Assembly (NCBI RefSeq): GCF_000424625.1
Contig: NZ_AUKG01000001.1
Span: 2,415,842-2,479,841 of the forward strand
Source: Conexibacter woesei Iso977N
GTDB lineage: Bacteria > Actinomycetota > Thermoleophilia > Solirubrobacterales > Solirubrobacteraceae
Length of the DNA stretch: 64,000 nt
Reading direction: 5' to 3'
Part shown: positions 26,541-34,304 of the stretch, piece by piece
How positions within the stretch are numbered: the stretch's first letter is position 1
Layout: each line of letters begins with the position of its first letter
Translations under genes and position numbers: made by a program
Notes under the pieces: model-generated
The model's input: only the letters and a program-made list of their open reading frames with translations
The model's database searches: none
What the model was told of the DNA's origin: nothing

Positions 26541-27196
26541 CCACCAAGCCCGGGATCATCTTCGACATCGACGGAACGCTCTGCGATTCCAACTACCAAC
26601 ACGCGTTCGCGTGGTACCAGGCGTTCCGCCAACATGATGTGCAACTCCCGATCTGGGAGCTGCACCGCCACATCGGGATGGGCGGCGACCAGTTCGTGGC
26701 CGCGGTCGCGGGCGACAGGGTGGAGGAGGAGATCGGCGACGAGGTGCGCACCGCCCACGACGTGATCTACCTGACGATGATCCAGTCGGTCGGCATCTTC
26801 GACGGCGCGCGTGGGTTGTTGGAGGACTTGAAGGGCGACGGCTTCAGGGTCGTGCTCGCGTCCTCGGCCAAGCAGCGCGAGGTCGACCACTACCTCGACC
26901 TGCTCGACGGCCGCGACCTGGCCGACGACTGGACGACCTCCGACGACGTCGAGCAGACCAAGCCCGAGCCGGACCTCGTGCTCGCGGCCAAGGAGAAGCT
27001 CGGCGAGGGCGACGCGGTGATGGTCGGCGACACGCCGTGGGACGTCGAGGCCGCGAGGCGCTCGGACGTCCCGACGATCGCGGTCCTGACCGGCGGCTTC
27101 TCGGAGGCCGAGCTGCGCGACGCGGGCGCCGTCGCGGTCTTCCGCTCGATCGCCGAGCTGCGCGAGCGGGGAACGCAGCTATTCCTACTGGATTAG
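26537..27196 (+). CDS. HAD-superfamily hydrolase (phosphoglycolate phosphatase-like)
   Basis: A 219-residue HAD phosphatase. Motif I is DIDGTL (nucleophile at about residue 10, DxDGT), motif II is LASSAK, motif III is KPEPD and motif IV is VGDTPWDVEAA. A helical cap (about residues 18-85) follows motif I, as in beta-phosphoglucomutase/Gph types. It overlaps the DUF421 gene by 4 bp. The substrate is probably a small phosphorylated metabolite. Confidence 0.9.
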   Translation: MTTKPGIIFDIDGTLCDSNYQHAFAWYQAFRQHDVQLPIWELHRHIGMGGDQFVAAVAGDRVEEEIGDEVRTAHDVIYLTMIQSVGIFDGARGLLEDLKGDGFRVVLASSAKQREVDHYLDLLDGRDLADDWTTSDDVEQTKPEPDLVLAAKEKLGEGDAVMVGDTPWDVEAARRSDVPTIAVLTGGFSEAELRDAGAVAVFRSIAELRERGTQLFLLD

Positions 27197-27221
27197 TGCA
27201 GAAGCTGCTAGGCTGTGCCAG

Positions 27222-27836
27222 GTGGCAGGCGATCGTCGCTTCCTGATCCTCCACGGCTGGCAGAACCACAGGCCGGTCGGTCACTGGCAGCGCTGGCTGG
27301 CCGAGGGGCTGCAAGCGTCCGGCGAGCACGTGCTCTACCCGCAGCTGCCTGACCCGGACGAGCCGACGCTGGCCGCGTGGCTGCAGGCGCTGCGCGCACA
27401 GCTGCGGCGGCTGTGCGACGGCGACGGCGAGCGCGTGGTGCTCGCGCACTCGCTCGGCTGCCTGCTGTGGCTGCGCCACGCCGAGCGCGCGCTGGTGGGC
27501 GAGCGCGTCGACCGCGTGCTGCTGGTCTGCCCGGCCGGCCCGGCCGCGCTGCCGGACTCGCTGCGCGACTTCCACGGCGCGCCGTTCGATCGCGATGCGC
27601 TCAGGGGCGCTGCGCGGTCGACCGAGCTGGTGTGCACCGACGCCGACCCCTGGTGTCCCGAGGGCGCGGCCGCGTTCTTCGGCCGTGCCCTGGACCTGCC
27701 GACCCACGTCGTGGTCGGCGGCGGCCACCTCTCGCTCGACGAGGGGTACGGGCCGTGGCCCGCGGTCGCGACGTGGGCGCGCACCGGGCGCTTCCCGGTC
27801 GCCGCGGGCCTCACGGCCGACCGCGCCGCGGCCTAG
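27222..27836 (+). CDS. RBBP9/YdeN-family serine hydrolase
   Basis: A 204-residue alpha/beta hydrolase of the RBBP9/YdeN family, recognisable from FLILHGWQNHRPVGHWQRWLAEGL at the N-terminus. The nucleophile elbow is AHSLGC, the acid lies in DADPWCP, and the histidine in GGGHLSLDEGYGPWP. The GTG start at 27222 gives the expected length. It lies 25 bp after the HAD gene and is convergent with a large LuxR regulator, sharing a CTAG stop. Confidence 0.88.
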   Translation: MAGDRRFLILHGWQNHRPVGHWQRWLAEGLQASGEHVLYPQLPDPDEPTLAAWLQALRAQLRRLCDGDGERVVLAHSLGCLLWLRHAERALVGERVDRVLLVCPAGPAALPDSLRDFHGAPFDRDALRGAARSTELVCTDADPWCPEGAAAFFGRALDLPTHVVVGGGHLSLDEGYGPWPAVATWARTGRFPVAAGLTADRAAA

Positions 27837-30598
27837 AGCTCCCTGCGGGAGCCGATCCCGAGCTTCGTGAAGACCTTGCGCAGGTGGTACTCCACCGTGC
27901 GCGGGGAGATGAACAGCTGCGCCCCGATCTCCGGGTTGGAGAGGCCCTCGCGGGCCAGGCGGGCGATCTGCTCCTCCTGCGGCGTGAGCGTGTCACGCGC
28001 GTCGGGCGCCGCCGCGTCGCGGCGGGTGAGCGTCTCGCCGGTCGCGCTCAGCTCACGGCCGGCGCGCTGGGCGAACGCCTCGGCGCCGGCGCGGGAGAGC
28101 GTGTCGTGCGCGGCGCGCAGCTGGGCGCGCGCGTCGACGCGGCGCGACTCGCGCCGCAGCCACTCGCCGTAGACGAGCTGCGCGCGGGCCAGCTCGGTCC
28201 GCATCCGCGTGGGCTCGAGGTGCGCGATCGCCTCGCGGTAGGACGCCTCGGCGACGACCGGGTCGTCGCTCGCCAGCGCGCGGGCGCGCGCGGCGATCCC
28301 GAGCGCCCAGCCGGTCCCGGCCGCCTGCGCGCGGCGCTCCAGGAGCGGCAGCGCGGCGGCCGCCAGCTCCGGCTGCCCGGCGCGCGCCGCGGCCTCGACC
28401 AGCTCGCCGAGCGCGGGCGCGGCGTAGCCCTGGTCCGGATCCTCGGCGCCGAGGCGCGCGCCGTCCAGCGCGAGGTCGTAGTGGCCGAGCCCGTTGTGCA
28501 GGACCGCCGACGCGTAGCCCGACAGCGCCAGGACGCGGCCCTCGCCGCGCGCGGTCGCGCTGGCGGTCGCGGAGTCGATCAGCGCGCCGGCCGCGGCCTC
28601 GTCGCCGCGCCAGGCGTCGAGCAGCATCTGGCCGTAGACCAGGCCGGCGTTGCCGGTCGCGCTGATGATCGTCTCGGCCTCCTGGAGCAGCGCGGCGGCG
28701 GTCGTCAGCTCGCCGCCGAAGAGGTGGACGCCGGAGAGGTAGACGAGCGTGACCGGCAGCATCGCCAGCGCGCCCGCGTCGCGCGCGAGCCGGACCGCGC
28801 GGGTCGCGATCGCCGCGAACGCGTCGTCGTCCCACAGCTCGAAGACGACCAGCGACTGCACGACCGGCGCGAGCAGCAGCCAGCGCATCGCGTCGGCGTG
28901 AGTCTCAAGTGCTTCATCTCGGTAGGCGCTCAGCGCGGTGCGCAGCGCGGGCACGCCCGCGCCGGGGCCGTCGGCGAAGCGCTGGGCCATGCCGTCGAGG
29001 ACGAGGTCGATCGACCGCGGCGGCGTCGTCGTCGGCGGGCGCGGCGCGCTGAGCGCGGCCGCCGCGGCGCGGCGGACCTCGCCGTCGCCGGCCAGGCGCC
29101 CGGAGTACATCGCGGCGCCGAGCGCCTCCAGGTGGACCTCGCGCGCGGCGGCGGGGTCGAGCGGCTCCAGCGCGCGGGCGGCGTGCAGGAGCAGCGGCGG
29201 CGCGTCCTTGCCGCGGCGCAGCGCGAAGACGACCTCGCCGCGCAGGCGCGCCAGGCGCGCGCGCTGGAGGCCGTCGAGCGGGCACAGCTCGGCGACCGAG
29301 AGCAGCTCCAGCGCGGCCTCGGGCGCGGCGGACTCGAACGTCGCCTGCGCGGCGGCCAGCGCGCGGCCGCCGCGGCGGGCGGGGTCCGGGGTCAGCTCGG
29401 TCGCGCGGGTCAGGAACGCGGCCTGCGCGGCGACGCCGCCGCGCGCCTGGGCGCGCCCGGCGGAGCGCTCCAGCGCCGCGGCGACCGCCTCGTCGGGACC
29501 GGCGGCGGCGTGCGCGCGGTGCCACGCGCGGCGGTCGGGATCGGCGTCCGGGTCGGTCGCGTCGGCCAGCGCGCCGTGCGCGGCGCGGCGGTCGGGGACC
29601 GGCGCTGAGCGGTAGACGGCCGAGCGCACGAGCGGGTGGCGGAAGCGCACGCGCGCGCCGATCTCGATCAGCGCGGCGGCCTCGGCGGGCGCGGCGGCCT
29701 CGGCCATCGGGATGTCCAGCGACGCCGCGGCGTGGCGCAGCAGGGCGGCGTCGCCGACCGGGTCGGCGGCGGCGAGCAGGAGCAGGCGGCGCGTGAGGTC
29801 CGGGAGCGGCTCGAGCCGGCGCAGGAACTCCTGCTCGATGCGGCCGGCCAAGGACATGGGGTTGGGCAGGCCGAAGCCGCCGGCGACCGAGGTCGGGGTC
29901 AGGCCGCGCGGGAGCTCGAGCAGGGCGAGCGGGTTGCCGTCGGCCTCGGCGAGGATCCGGGCCCGGACGCGGTCGTCGAGCGGGCCGGGGATCGTCGCGT
30001 CCAGGAGCATCCGCGCGTGGCGCTCCTCGATGCCGGTGAGGCGCAGCTCGGGCAGGCCGGCGAGGAGGTCGTCGGCGGGGTCGCGCTGGGCGAAGACGAG
30101 GCCGATGCGCTCCGCCAGCAGGCGGCGGCCGACGAACGCGAGCGCGTGGGCCGAGGTGCCGTCGAGCCACTGGGCGTCGTCGACGACGCACAGCAGCGGC
30201 TGGGCTTCCGCTGCGTCGGCGAGCAGGCTGAGGACGGCCAACCCCACCATGAACCGGTCGGGCGCCGGGCCGGCGTCGAGGCCGAAGGCGATCGCCAGCG
30301 CCGCGCGCTGGGGCTCGGGGAGCGCGGGCAGGTGCTCCAGGAACGGCGCGCAGAGGGCGTGCAGGCCCGCGAACGGCAGCTCGGACTCCGACTCGACGCC
30401 GGCGGTGCGCGCGACCCGGCAGCCGGCGGCGTGCTGGACGAGGTGCGTCAGCAGCGCGGTCTTGCCGACGCCGGCGTCGCCGCGCAGCACCAGCACCCGG
30501 CTCTGGCCCGCGGTGATCCCGGCGACCAGCTCCTCGAGCGCCTCGCGCTCGGCGTGGCGGCCCAGCAGGCCGGAGGGAGGGAGCGGGGAGTGGACCAT
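27833..30598 (-). CDS. Large ATP-binding LuxR-family (LAL) regulator
   Basis: A 921-residue STAND-type regulator. Residues about 13-330 form an AAA/NACHT-like ATPase with Walker A GDAGVGKT (40-47) and Walker B VVDDAQWLD (about 136-144). The middle is a long alanine-rich, TPR-like helical array that likely senses a ligand or partner. The C-terminus (about 867-915) is a LuxR helix-turn-helix (LTPQEEQIARLAREGLSNPEIGAQLFI). Two paralogues of almost identical length lie at 39484 and 42249. Family members are known activators such as MalT. It shares a CTAG stop with the hydrolase gene. Confidence 0.92.
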   Translation of the reverse strand: MVHSPLPPSGLLGRHAEREALEELVAGITAGQSRVLVLRGDAGVGKTALLTHLVQHAAGCRVARTAGVESESELPFAGLHALCAPFLEHLPALPEPQRAALAIAFGLDAGPAPDRFMVGLAVLSLLADAAEAQPLLCVVDDAQWLDGTSAHALAFVGRRLLAERIGLVFAQRDPADDLLAGLPELRLTGIEERHARMLLDATIPGPLDDRVRARILAEADGNPLALLELPRGLTPTSVAGGFGLPNPMSLAGRIEQEFLRRLEPLPDLTRRLLLLAAADPVGDAALLRHAAASLDIPMAEAAAPAEAAALIEIGARVRFRHPLVRSAVYRSAPVPDRRAAHGALADATDPDADPDRRAWHRAHAAAGPDEAVAAALERSAGRAQARGGVAAQAAFLTRATELTPDPARRGGRALAAAQATFESAAPEAALELLSVAELCPLDGLQRARLARLRGEVVFALRRGKDAPPLLLHAARALEPLDPAAAREVHLEALGAAMYSGRLAGDGEVRRAAAAALSAPRPPTTTPPRSIDLVLDGMAQRFADGPGAGVPALRTALSAYRDEALETHADAMRWLLLAPVVQSLVVFELWDDDAFAAIATRAVRLARDAGALAMLPVTLVYLSGVHLFGGELTTAAALLQEAETIISATGNAGLVYGQMLLDAWRGDEAAAGALIDSATASATARGEGRVLALSGYASAVLHNGLGHYDLALDGARLGAEDPDQGYAAPALGELVEAAARAGQPELAAAALPLLERRAQAAGTGWALGIAARARALASDDPVVAEASYREAIAHLEPTRMRTELARAQLVYGEWLRRESRRVDARAQLRAAHDTLSRAGAEAFAQRAGRELSATGETLTRRDAAAPDARDTLTPQEEQIARLAREGLSNPEIGAQLFISPRTVEYHLRKVFTKLGIGSRREL

Positions 30599-30628
30599 CG
30601 GGTCCCCGCATCATCCCAGCGCGCGCGG

Positions 30629-31828
30629 CTACGGGGCGGTCCAGCCGGCGTCGAGGTAGGGCAGCAGGTAGGTCTGGACGTCGGTCTCGGTGTTGGCGTC
30701 GTGGTGCGTGCCGGGGCGCTCGATCAGCGTGGGGTTCCAGCCGGCCTGCTGCAGCGTGCCGATCTCCGTCTTGACGTCGGCGATCGGGTAGGCCTCGTCG
30801 TCGGTGTGGGCGAGGTGGACGATCGGGAACTTCCAGGCCGCGGCGGCGAGCGACTGCTGGGCGGTCGAGCCGGTGTCGCGGAACGGCATCGTGTTGACCG
30901 CCAGCAGCCCCGAGAAGGTGTAGGCGTTGTAGAAGGCGGTGCGGTAGGAGAGGTCGCCGCCGGACGAGTAGCCGCCGATCACGACGCGGCGGCGGTCGAT
31001 GTTGAGCTTGTCCTCGACGTCGGCGATCGCGGCCATGACGCGCGCGGGGTCGTCGTCGACGTCCCAGCAGCCGCCGTCGGTGCCGCCGAGCGAGATCATG
31101 ATGTAGGACTGCCCGTCGTTCTCATAGGTGTCGAGGTCGCCCCGCGCGTCGCCGTAGCAGCCGTGCAGCCACACGAACAGCTCGCTCGGCGTCCTGTGCG
31201 TCGTGTCGTAGGCGTCGGGGACGAAGAGCCAGTAGTCAGCGCTCGCGGCGAATTCGTGGACGTCGGTGTCGGGCTGGACCGCGATGGGGTGCGCCGGCGT
31301 GGTGTCGGCGGGGCGGACGGGCGGCGCGGGCTGGGTGGGCGCGGGCGGCGCGGGCGGCGCGGTCGTCGTGGTGGTGGTCGGCGGCGGCGCGGGCGTGGTG
31401 GCCGGCGCCGGCTGCGGCGTCCTCCTGGGCGCGAGCTTCGTGCTGCCGACCGTCCTGCAGGCCGCGCCGACGCAGACGCGCACGGCGAGCGTCCTGCCCT
31501 TCGGGCGCCTGGGCAGCGTGACCGCCCTGACGGCGATCGTCCGGCGCTGGCGCGGTGCGAGCGCCGGGATCCTGTAGGACTTGAAGCCGGTCCAGCGCTT
31601 GGACGACACCCTGACTGCGAGCCGCGCGGTCGTGCGCCGCGACCGCGCCGTCCCGGTGTTGGTGACCACGAACGACCCGGCCACCCTGGCGGCGCTCGCG
31701 CCCTGGATCCTCCCGGCGGTGACGGTCAGGTGCGCGCGCTTCTGCGTCGTCCTGGCCTGCACGCCGGCGGGCAGGGCGGCGGCGATCGCGAGGGCGAGAG
31801 TGAGGGCGGCTATCGGTGTTCGGGTCAT
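30629..31828 (-). CDS. Secreted esterase with Pro/Thr linker (PHB-depolymerase-like hydrolase)
   Basis: A 399-residue exported protein: signal peptide (LTLALAIAAALPAGVQA), a beta domain at about 30-130 resembling a CARDB/Ig-like adhesion module with two cysteines, a Pro/Thr-rich linker with a run of threonines (about 135-180), then an alpha/beta hydrolase (about 190-399). The nucleophile is in GGYSSGG, the acid in AHTDDEAYP and the histidine in PGTHHD. The oxyanion region is WLHGCYGD. The layout suits an extracellular esterase or depolymerase bound to a surface or polymer. The substrate is unknown. Confidence 0.82.
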   Translation of the reverse strand: MTRTPIAALTLALAIAAALPAGVQARTTQKRAHLTVTAGRIQGASAARVAGSFVVTNTGTARSRRTTARLAVRVSSKRWTGFKSYRIPALAPRQRRTIAVRAVTLPRRPKGRTLAVRVCVGAACRTVGSTKLAPRRTPQPAPATTPAPPPTTTTTTAPPAPPAPTQPAPPVRPADTTPAHPIAVQPDTDVHEFAASADYWLFVPDAYDTTHRTPSELFVWLHGCYGDARGDLDTYENDGQSYIMISLGGTDGGCWDVDDDPARVMAAIADVEDKLNIDRRRVVIGGYSSGGDLSYRTAFYNAYTFSGLLAVNTMPFRDTGSTAQQSLAAAAWKFPIVHLAHTDDEAYPIADVKTEIGTLQQAGWNPTLIERPGTHHDANTETDVQTYLLPYLDAGWTAP

Positions 31829-31864
31829 GCGCCGCCAAGGATGGCACGCGACCGCCGCCTCACG

Positions 31865-33262
31865 CTACGGACCGCCGAGCGGCGCGATCCGCGTGATCCC
31901 GGTGACCGTGCCCTGGTAGAGGATCCGGCCCGGGACGATCGTCGGCGCGAGCTGGAGCGTCTCGGACGCGTAGGTCGCGCCGATCGGCTGGCGGTGGACG
32001 ATGGTCCCGTTGTTGGTGTCCAGCGCGACCGACGTGTAGGTGTCGAGCAGCGACGTCGCCGCCGGCCCCAGCGGGGAGTCGCGGGAGATGGTGTACAACA
32101 AGCCGTCCGGCAGGTCGAGGCGCGGGACGGCCGCCGAGCGGACCGGGACCTGCCAGCGCACGTCGCAGCCGCGCCCGCCGGGGCGCAGGTCGACGCGCGT
32201 GACGCCGCCGGTGAACGGGGCGCTGGACGGGTCGGTCGGCTCGGCGCCGGACGGGCTCGCGGGATAGGGGTAGCCGTAGGTGCTGGCGACGAACACGCTG
32301 GTCCCGGAGCCGATCGGCGAGTTCTCGGTTCCGGACGGGCCGGGCGTCAGGACGGGAATGGTGCAGAGGGGCGTTGCCGGGGTCCGGCCGGCGGTGTCGT
32401 AGACGAGCAGGTGCTCGGCGGGCACCGCGTTGTCGGTGATCGCCAGGTAGCGGTCGCCGTCGCGCGGGCCGAAGAACGTCGGCGTCGCGCCGGTGCCGTG
32501 GCCGAGCTGGCCGGGCTTGCGCGCGGGGCCGCGGTCGTAGGGCGCGCGCCAGAGGACGCGCGGGGTGTTGTCGGTGGCGTTGGCGCGCAGGAGGTAGAGC
32601 GCGTGGTCGGTGGCGACCGCGACGCCGCCGGGCGCCGAGGAGATCGAGTTGTCCACGTGCTCGGTCCCGTCGCCCAAGGTGATGGTCTTGACCTGCTGGG
32701 TGTCCGGGTCGACGAACCCCGTGACGCCCTCGGCGGTCGCGAACCACACGCGGCCCTGCCAGTCCGGGACGATCCCGACGACGCCGGTCGCGCCCGTCGG
32801 CGTCGACGCGTCGATCGACAGCCTGTTGTCGTGGTGGCCGATCCGGACCAGGTTGCCGTCGGCGTCGAAGAGCACCAACTTGTCGTTGTTGTCCAAGTAC
32901 GCGTAGACGCCGCCGAACAGGTTCCCGGACGCGGGCAACGCCAGCGAGGCGACCGGGAGGCCGGTGTCGGGGTTCAGCTCGTAGACCGTCGGCTTGCGGT
33001 CGAGGATCGCGGTGCACAGCGCGATCGGGATCCCATCGGCACCCTGCAGGATCGTGGGGCAGGCGGCGCCGAGCGTCGCCACCCGGACCGACTGGGCACC
33101 GAGTCCCGGCCCCGGGAACGGCGAGACATCCGACGAGCCGGCATCGCCGTGCATCGTGGCCGCGCCGTTGGCGGCGGTGTACGGGTTGGCCGGCGCGAGC
33201 GGGCCGAGCGCGGCGCCGGCAGGCGCGGCGCCGCAGAGCAGAGCGACGAGGACGGCGAGCAA
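31865..33262 (-). CDS. Secreted beta-propeller protein
   Basis: A protein of about 465 residues with a signal peptide and repeated short beta modules (VYELNPDTGLPVASLAL, KLVLFDADGNLVRIG, GRVWFATAEGVTGFVDPDTQQVKTITLGDG), like PQQ- or SMP-30-type propellers. TTG at 33262 is the only usual start. Four codons upstream an in-frame ATT (33274), with GAGGG 5 bp before it, would give the more typical signal peptide start PRLLLAVLVALLCG. An 8-3-8 palindrome lies upstream. Function unknown; cysteines at several positions suit extracellular folding. Confidence 0.8.
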   Translation of the reverse strand: MLAVLVALLCGAAPAGAALGPLAPANPYTAANGAATMHGDAGSSDVSPFPGPGLGAQSVRVATLGAACPTILQGADGIPIALCTAILDRKPTVYELNPDTGLPVASLALPASGNLFGGVYAYLDNNDKLVLFDADGNLVRIGHHDNRLSIDASTPTGATGVVGIVPDWQGRVWFATAEGVTGFVDPDTQQVKTITLGDGTEHVDNSISSAPGGVAVATDHALYLLRANATDNTPRVLWRAPYDRGPARKPGQLGHGTGATPTFFGPRDGDRYLAITDNAVPAEHLLVYDTAGRTPATPLCTIPVLTPGPSGTENSPIGSGTSVFVASTYGYPYPASPSGAEPTDPSSAPFTGGVTRVDLRPGGRGCDVRWQVPVRSAAVPRLDLPDGLLYTISRDSPLGPAATSLLDTYTSVALDTNNGTIVHRQPIGATYASETLQLAPTIVPGRILYQGTVTGITRIAPLGGP

Positions 33263-33307
33263 CAGACGAGGAATGCACCCTCGCTACCCCGAACACACCA
33301 CATCCGA

Positions 33308-33326
33308 ACATTCCCACCGGGAATGT
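33308..33326. promoter_or_regulatory. 8-3-8 palindrome upstream of the secreted propeller gene
   Basis: ACATTCCC (33308-33315) and GGGAATGT (33319-33326) are exact complements around ACC, 34-46 bp upstream of the possible starts of the minus-strand propeller gene. A related GGAATGG follows at about 33330. This is a candidate operator. Confidence 0.5.
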
Positions 33327-33424
33327 GGGGAATGGAATCCACCGCGCGGCTTCATCTCAACACGCGTTCTCTCCCCAGGGCACCGCCACCGCCCGCTCCG
33401 CGTCGTCACTCGGCGGCGCAGCGG

Positions 33425-33452
33425 GCGGTGTGGTTGAAGGCGCTTCGCTTGG
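33425..33452. repeat. Single copy of a dispersed 28-bp intergenic repeat
   Basis: The 28 bp here, containing TTGAAGGCGCTTCGCTTGG, recur exactly at 56542-56569, and 26 of them at 56700-56725. Both places are intergenic. The core AAGGCGCTTCGCTT is an imperfect hairpin. The rest of the intergenic interval 33263-33517 holds no gene and is otherwise unremarkable apart from the palindrome at 33308. Confidence 0.8.
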
Positions 33453-33517
33453 CCTCACTCCGCCGCGCCGCGCCCTACGGCCTTGATTCTCGAGGCCGAG
33501 GGTGGGGCGTGCGGTAG

Positions 33518-34252
33518 TCAGCCGCGGAGGAGCTGTTGGCCGCCGTCGATGTCGAAGGTCGCGCCGGTCAGTGCGGGGTTCAGCATGAGGTGGAGGGCTA
33601 GCGAGGCGACGTCGTCGGGGCCGACGACGCGGCGGATCGGCAGCGTCGTCCGGAGCTCGTCGCGGCGGGCTTCGAGGTCGTTGCCGAGCAGCGATGCGGA
33701 CAGCGGCGTGTCGACGAACCCGGCCGCGATCAGGTTCACGCGGATGGGCGCGACCTCCAGTGCGAGGTTGGCGATGAGGCTTGGCAGCGCGTTGGTCACG
33801 GCGCCGACGAGCCCCAACCCGAGACCGGGGCGCTTGCCGCCGGTCCCGCCCATGAACACGAGCGTGCCGCCGTTGCGCACGCGGCCGATCGCGTTCTGGG
33901 CGACGACGATCGTCTGCAGCAGGTGCTCGCTGAGCGCCCTGCGCGCCGCCTCCGGCTCGGCGTCGGCGATGTTGGTGTACGTGGGCGCGCCCGCGGTCAC
34001 CATGATGTGGTCGAGCGCGTCGATCGACTGCAGGAACGCGCGCAGCGCGTCCGGGTCGGTCGCGTCGAAGGCCTCGGCGCGCGTGGCGCCGAGCTCCTGC
34101 GCCGCCGCGTCGAGCCGCTCCGGGTTGCGAGCGGCGAGGATGACCTCGGCGCCCGCGGCCCGCGCCTGCTGCGCGGTCGCGAGGCCGATGCCGGCAGAAC
34201 CGCCGACGACCAGGACGGTCTGACCGGCGAGTGGGGTGGGGTCGATGGGCAT
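33518..34252 (-). CDS. Atypical short-chain dehydrogenase lacking the catalytic Tyr-Lys
   Basis: A 244-residue SDR-fold protein. The cofactor motif GGSAGIG is at residues about 16-22, RNPERLD favours NADP, and VTAGA stands in for NNAG. The usual YxxxK is missing: the matching stretch reads LGLVGAVTNALPSLIANLALE with neither tyrosine nor lysine, after VFMGGTGGKRPG in place of the catalytic serine region. The C-terminal FDIDGGQQL is standard. It may act by a different mechanism or bind NADP as a sensor. It is divergent from the MOSC fusion gene. Confidence 0.82.
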   Translation of the reverse strand: MPIDPTPLAGQTVLVVGGSAGIGLATAQQARAAGAEVILAARNPERLDAAAQELGATRAEAFDATDPDALRAFLQSIDALDHIMVTAGAPTYTNIADAEPEAARRALSEHLLQTIVVAQNAIGRVRNGGTLVFMGGTGGKRPGLGLGLVGAVTNALPSLIANLALEVAPIRVNLIAAGFVDTPLSASLLGNDLEARRDELRTTLPIRRVVGPDDVASLALHLMLNPALTGATFDIDGGQQLLRG

Positions 34253-34304
34253 GGTCTGCGCAGCATCCTCCTTCGCACGCCCCGTGGCGAGTAGCGTGCG
34301 CACC

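Noticed and set aside
29636..33517. Plus-strand open frame of 1293 codons
   Set aside because: It lies opposite the LuxR ATPase, esterase and propeller genes and has shadow composition with no motif.
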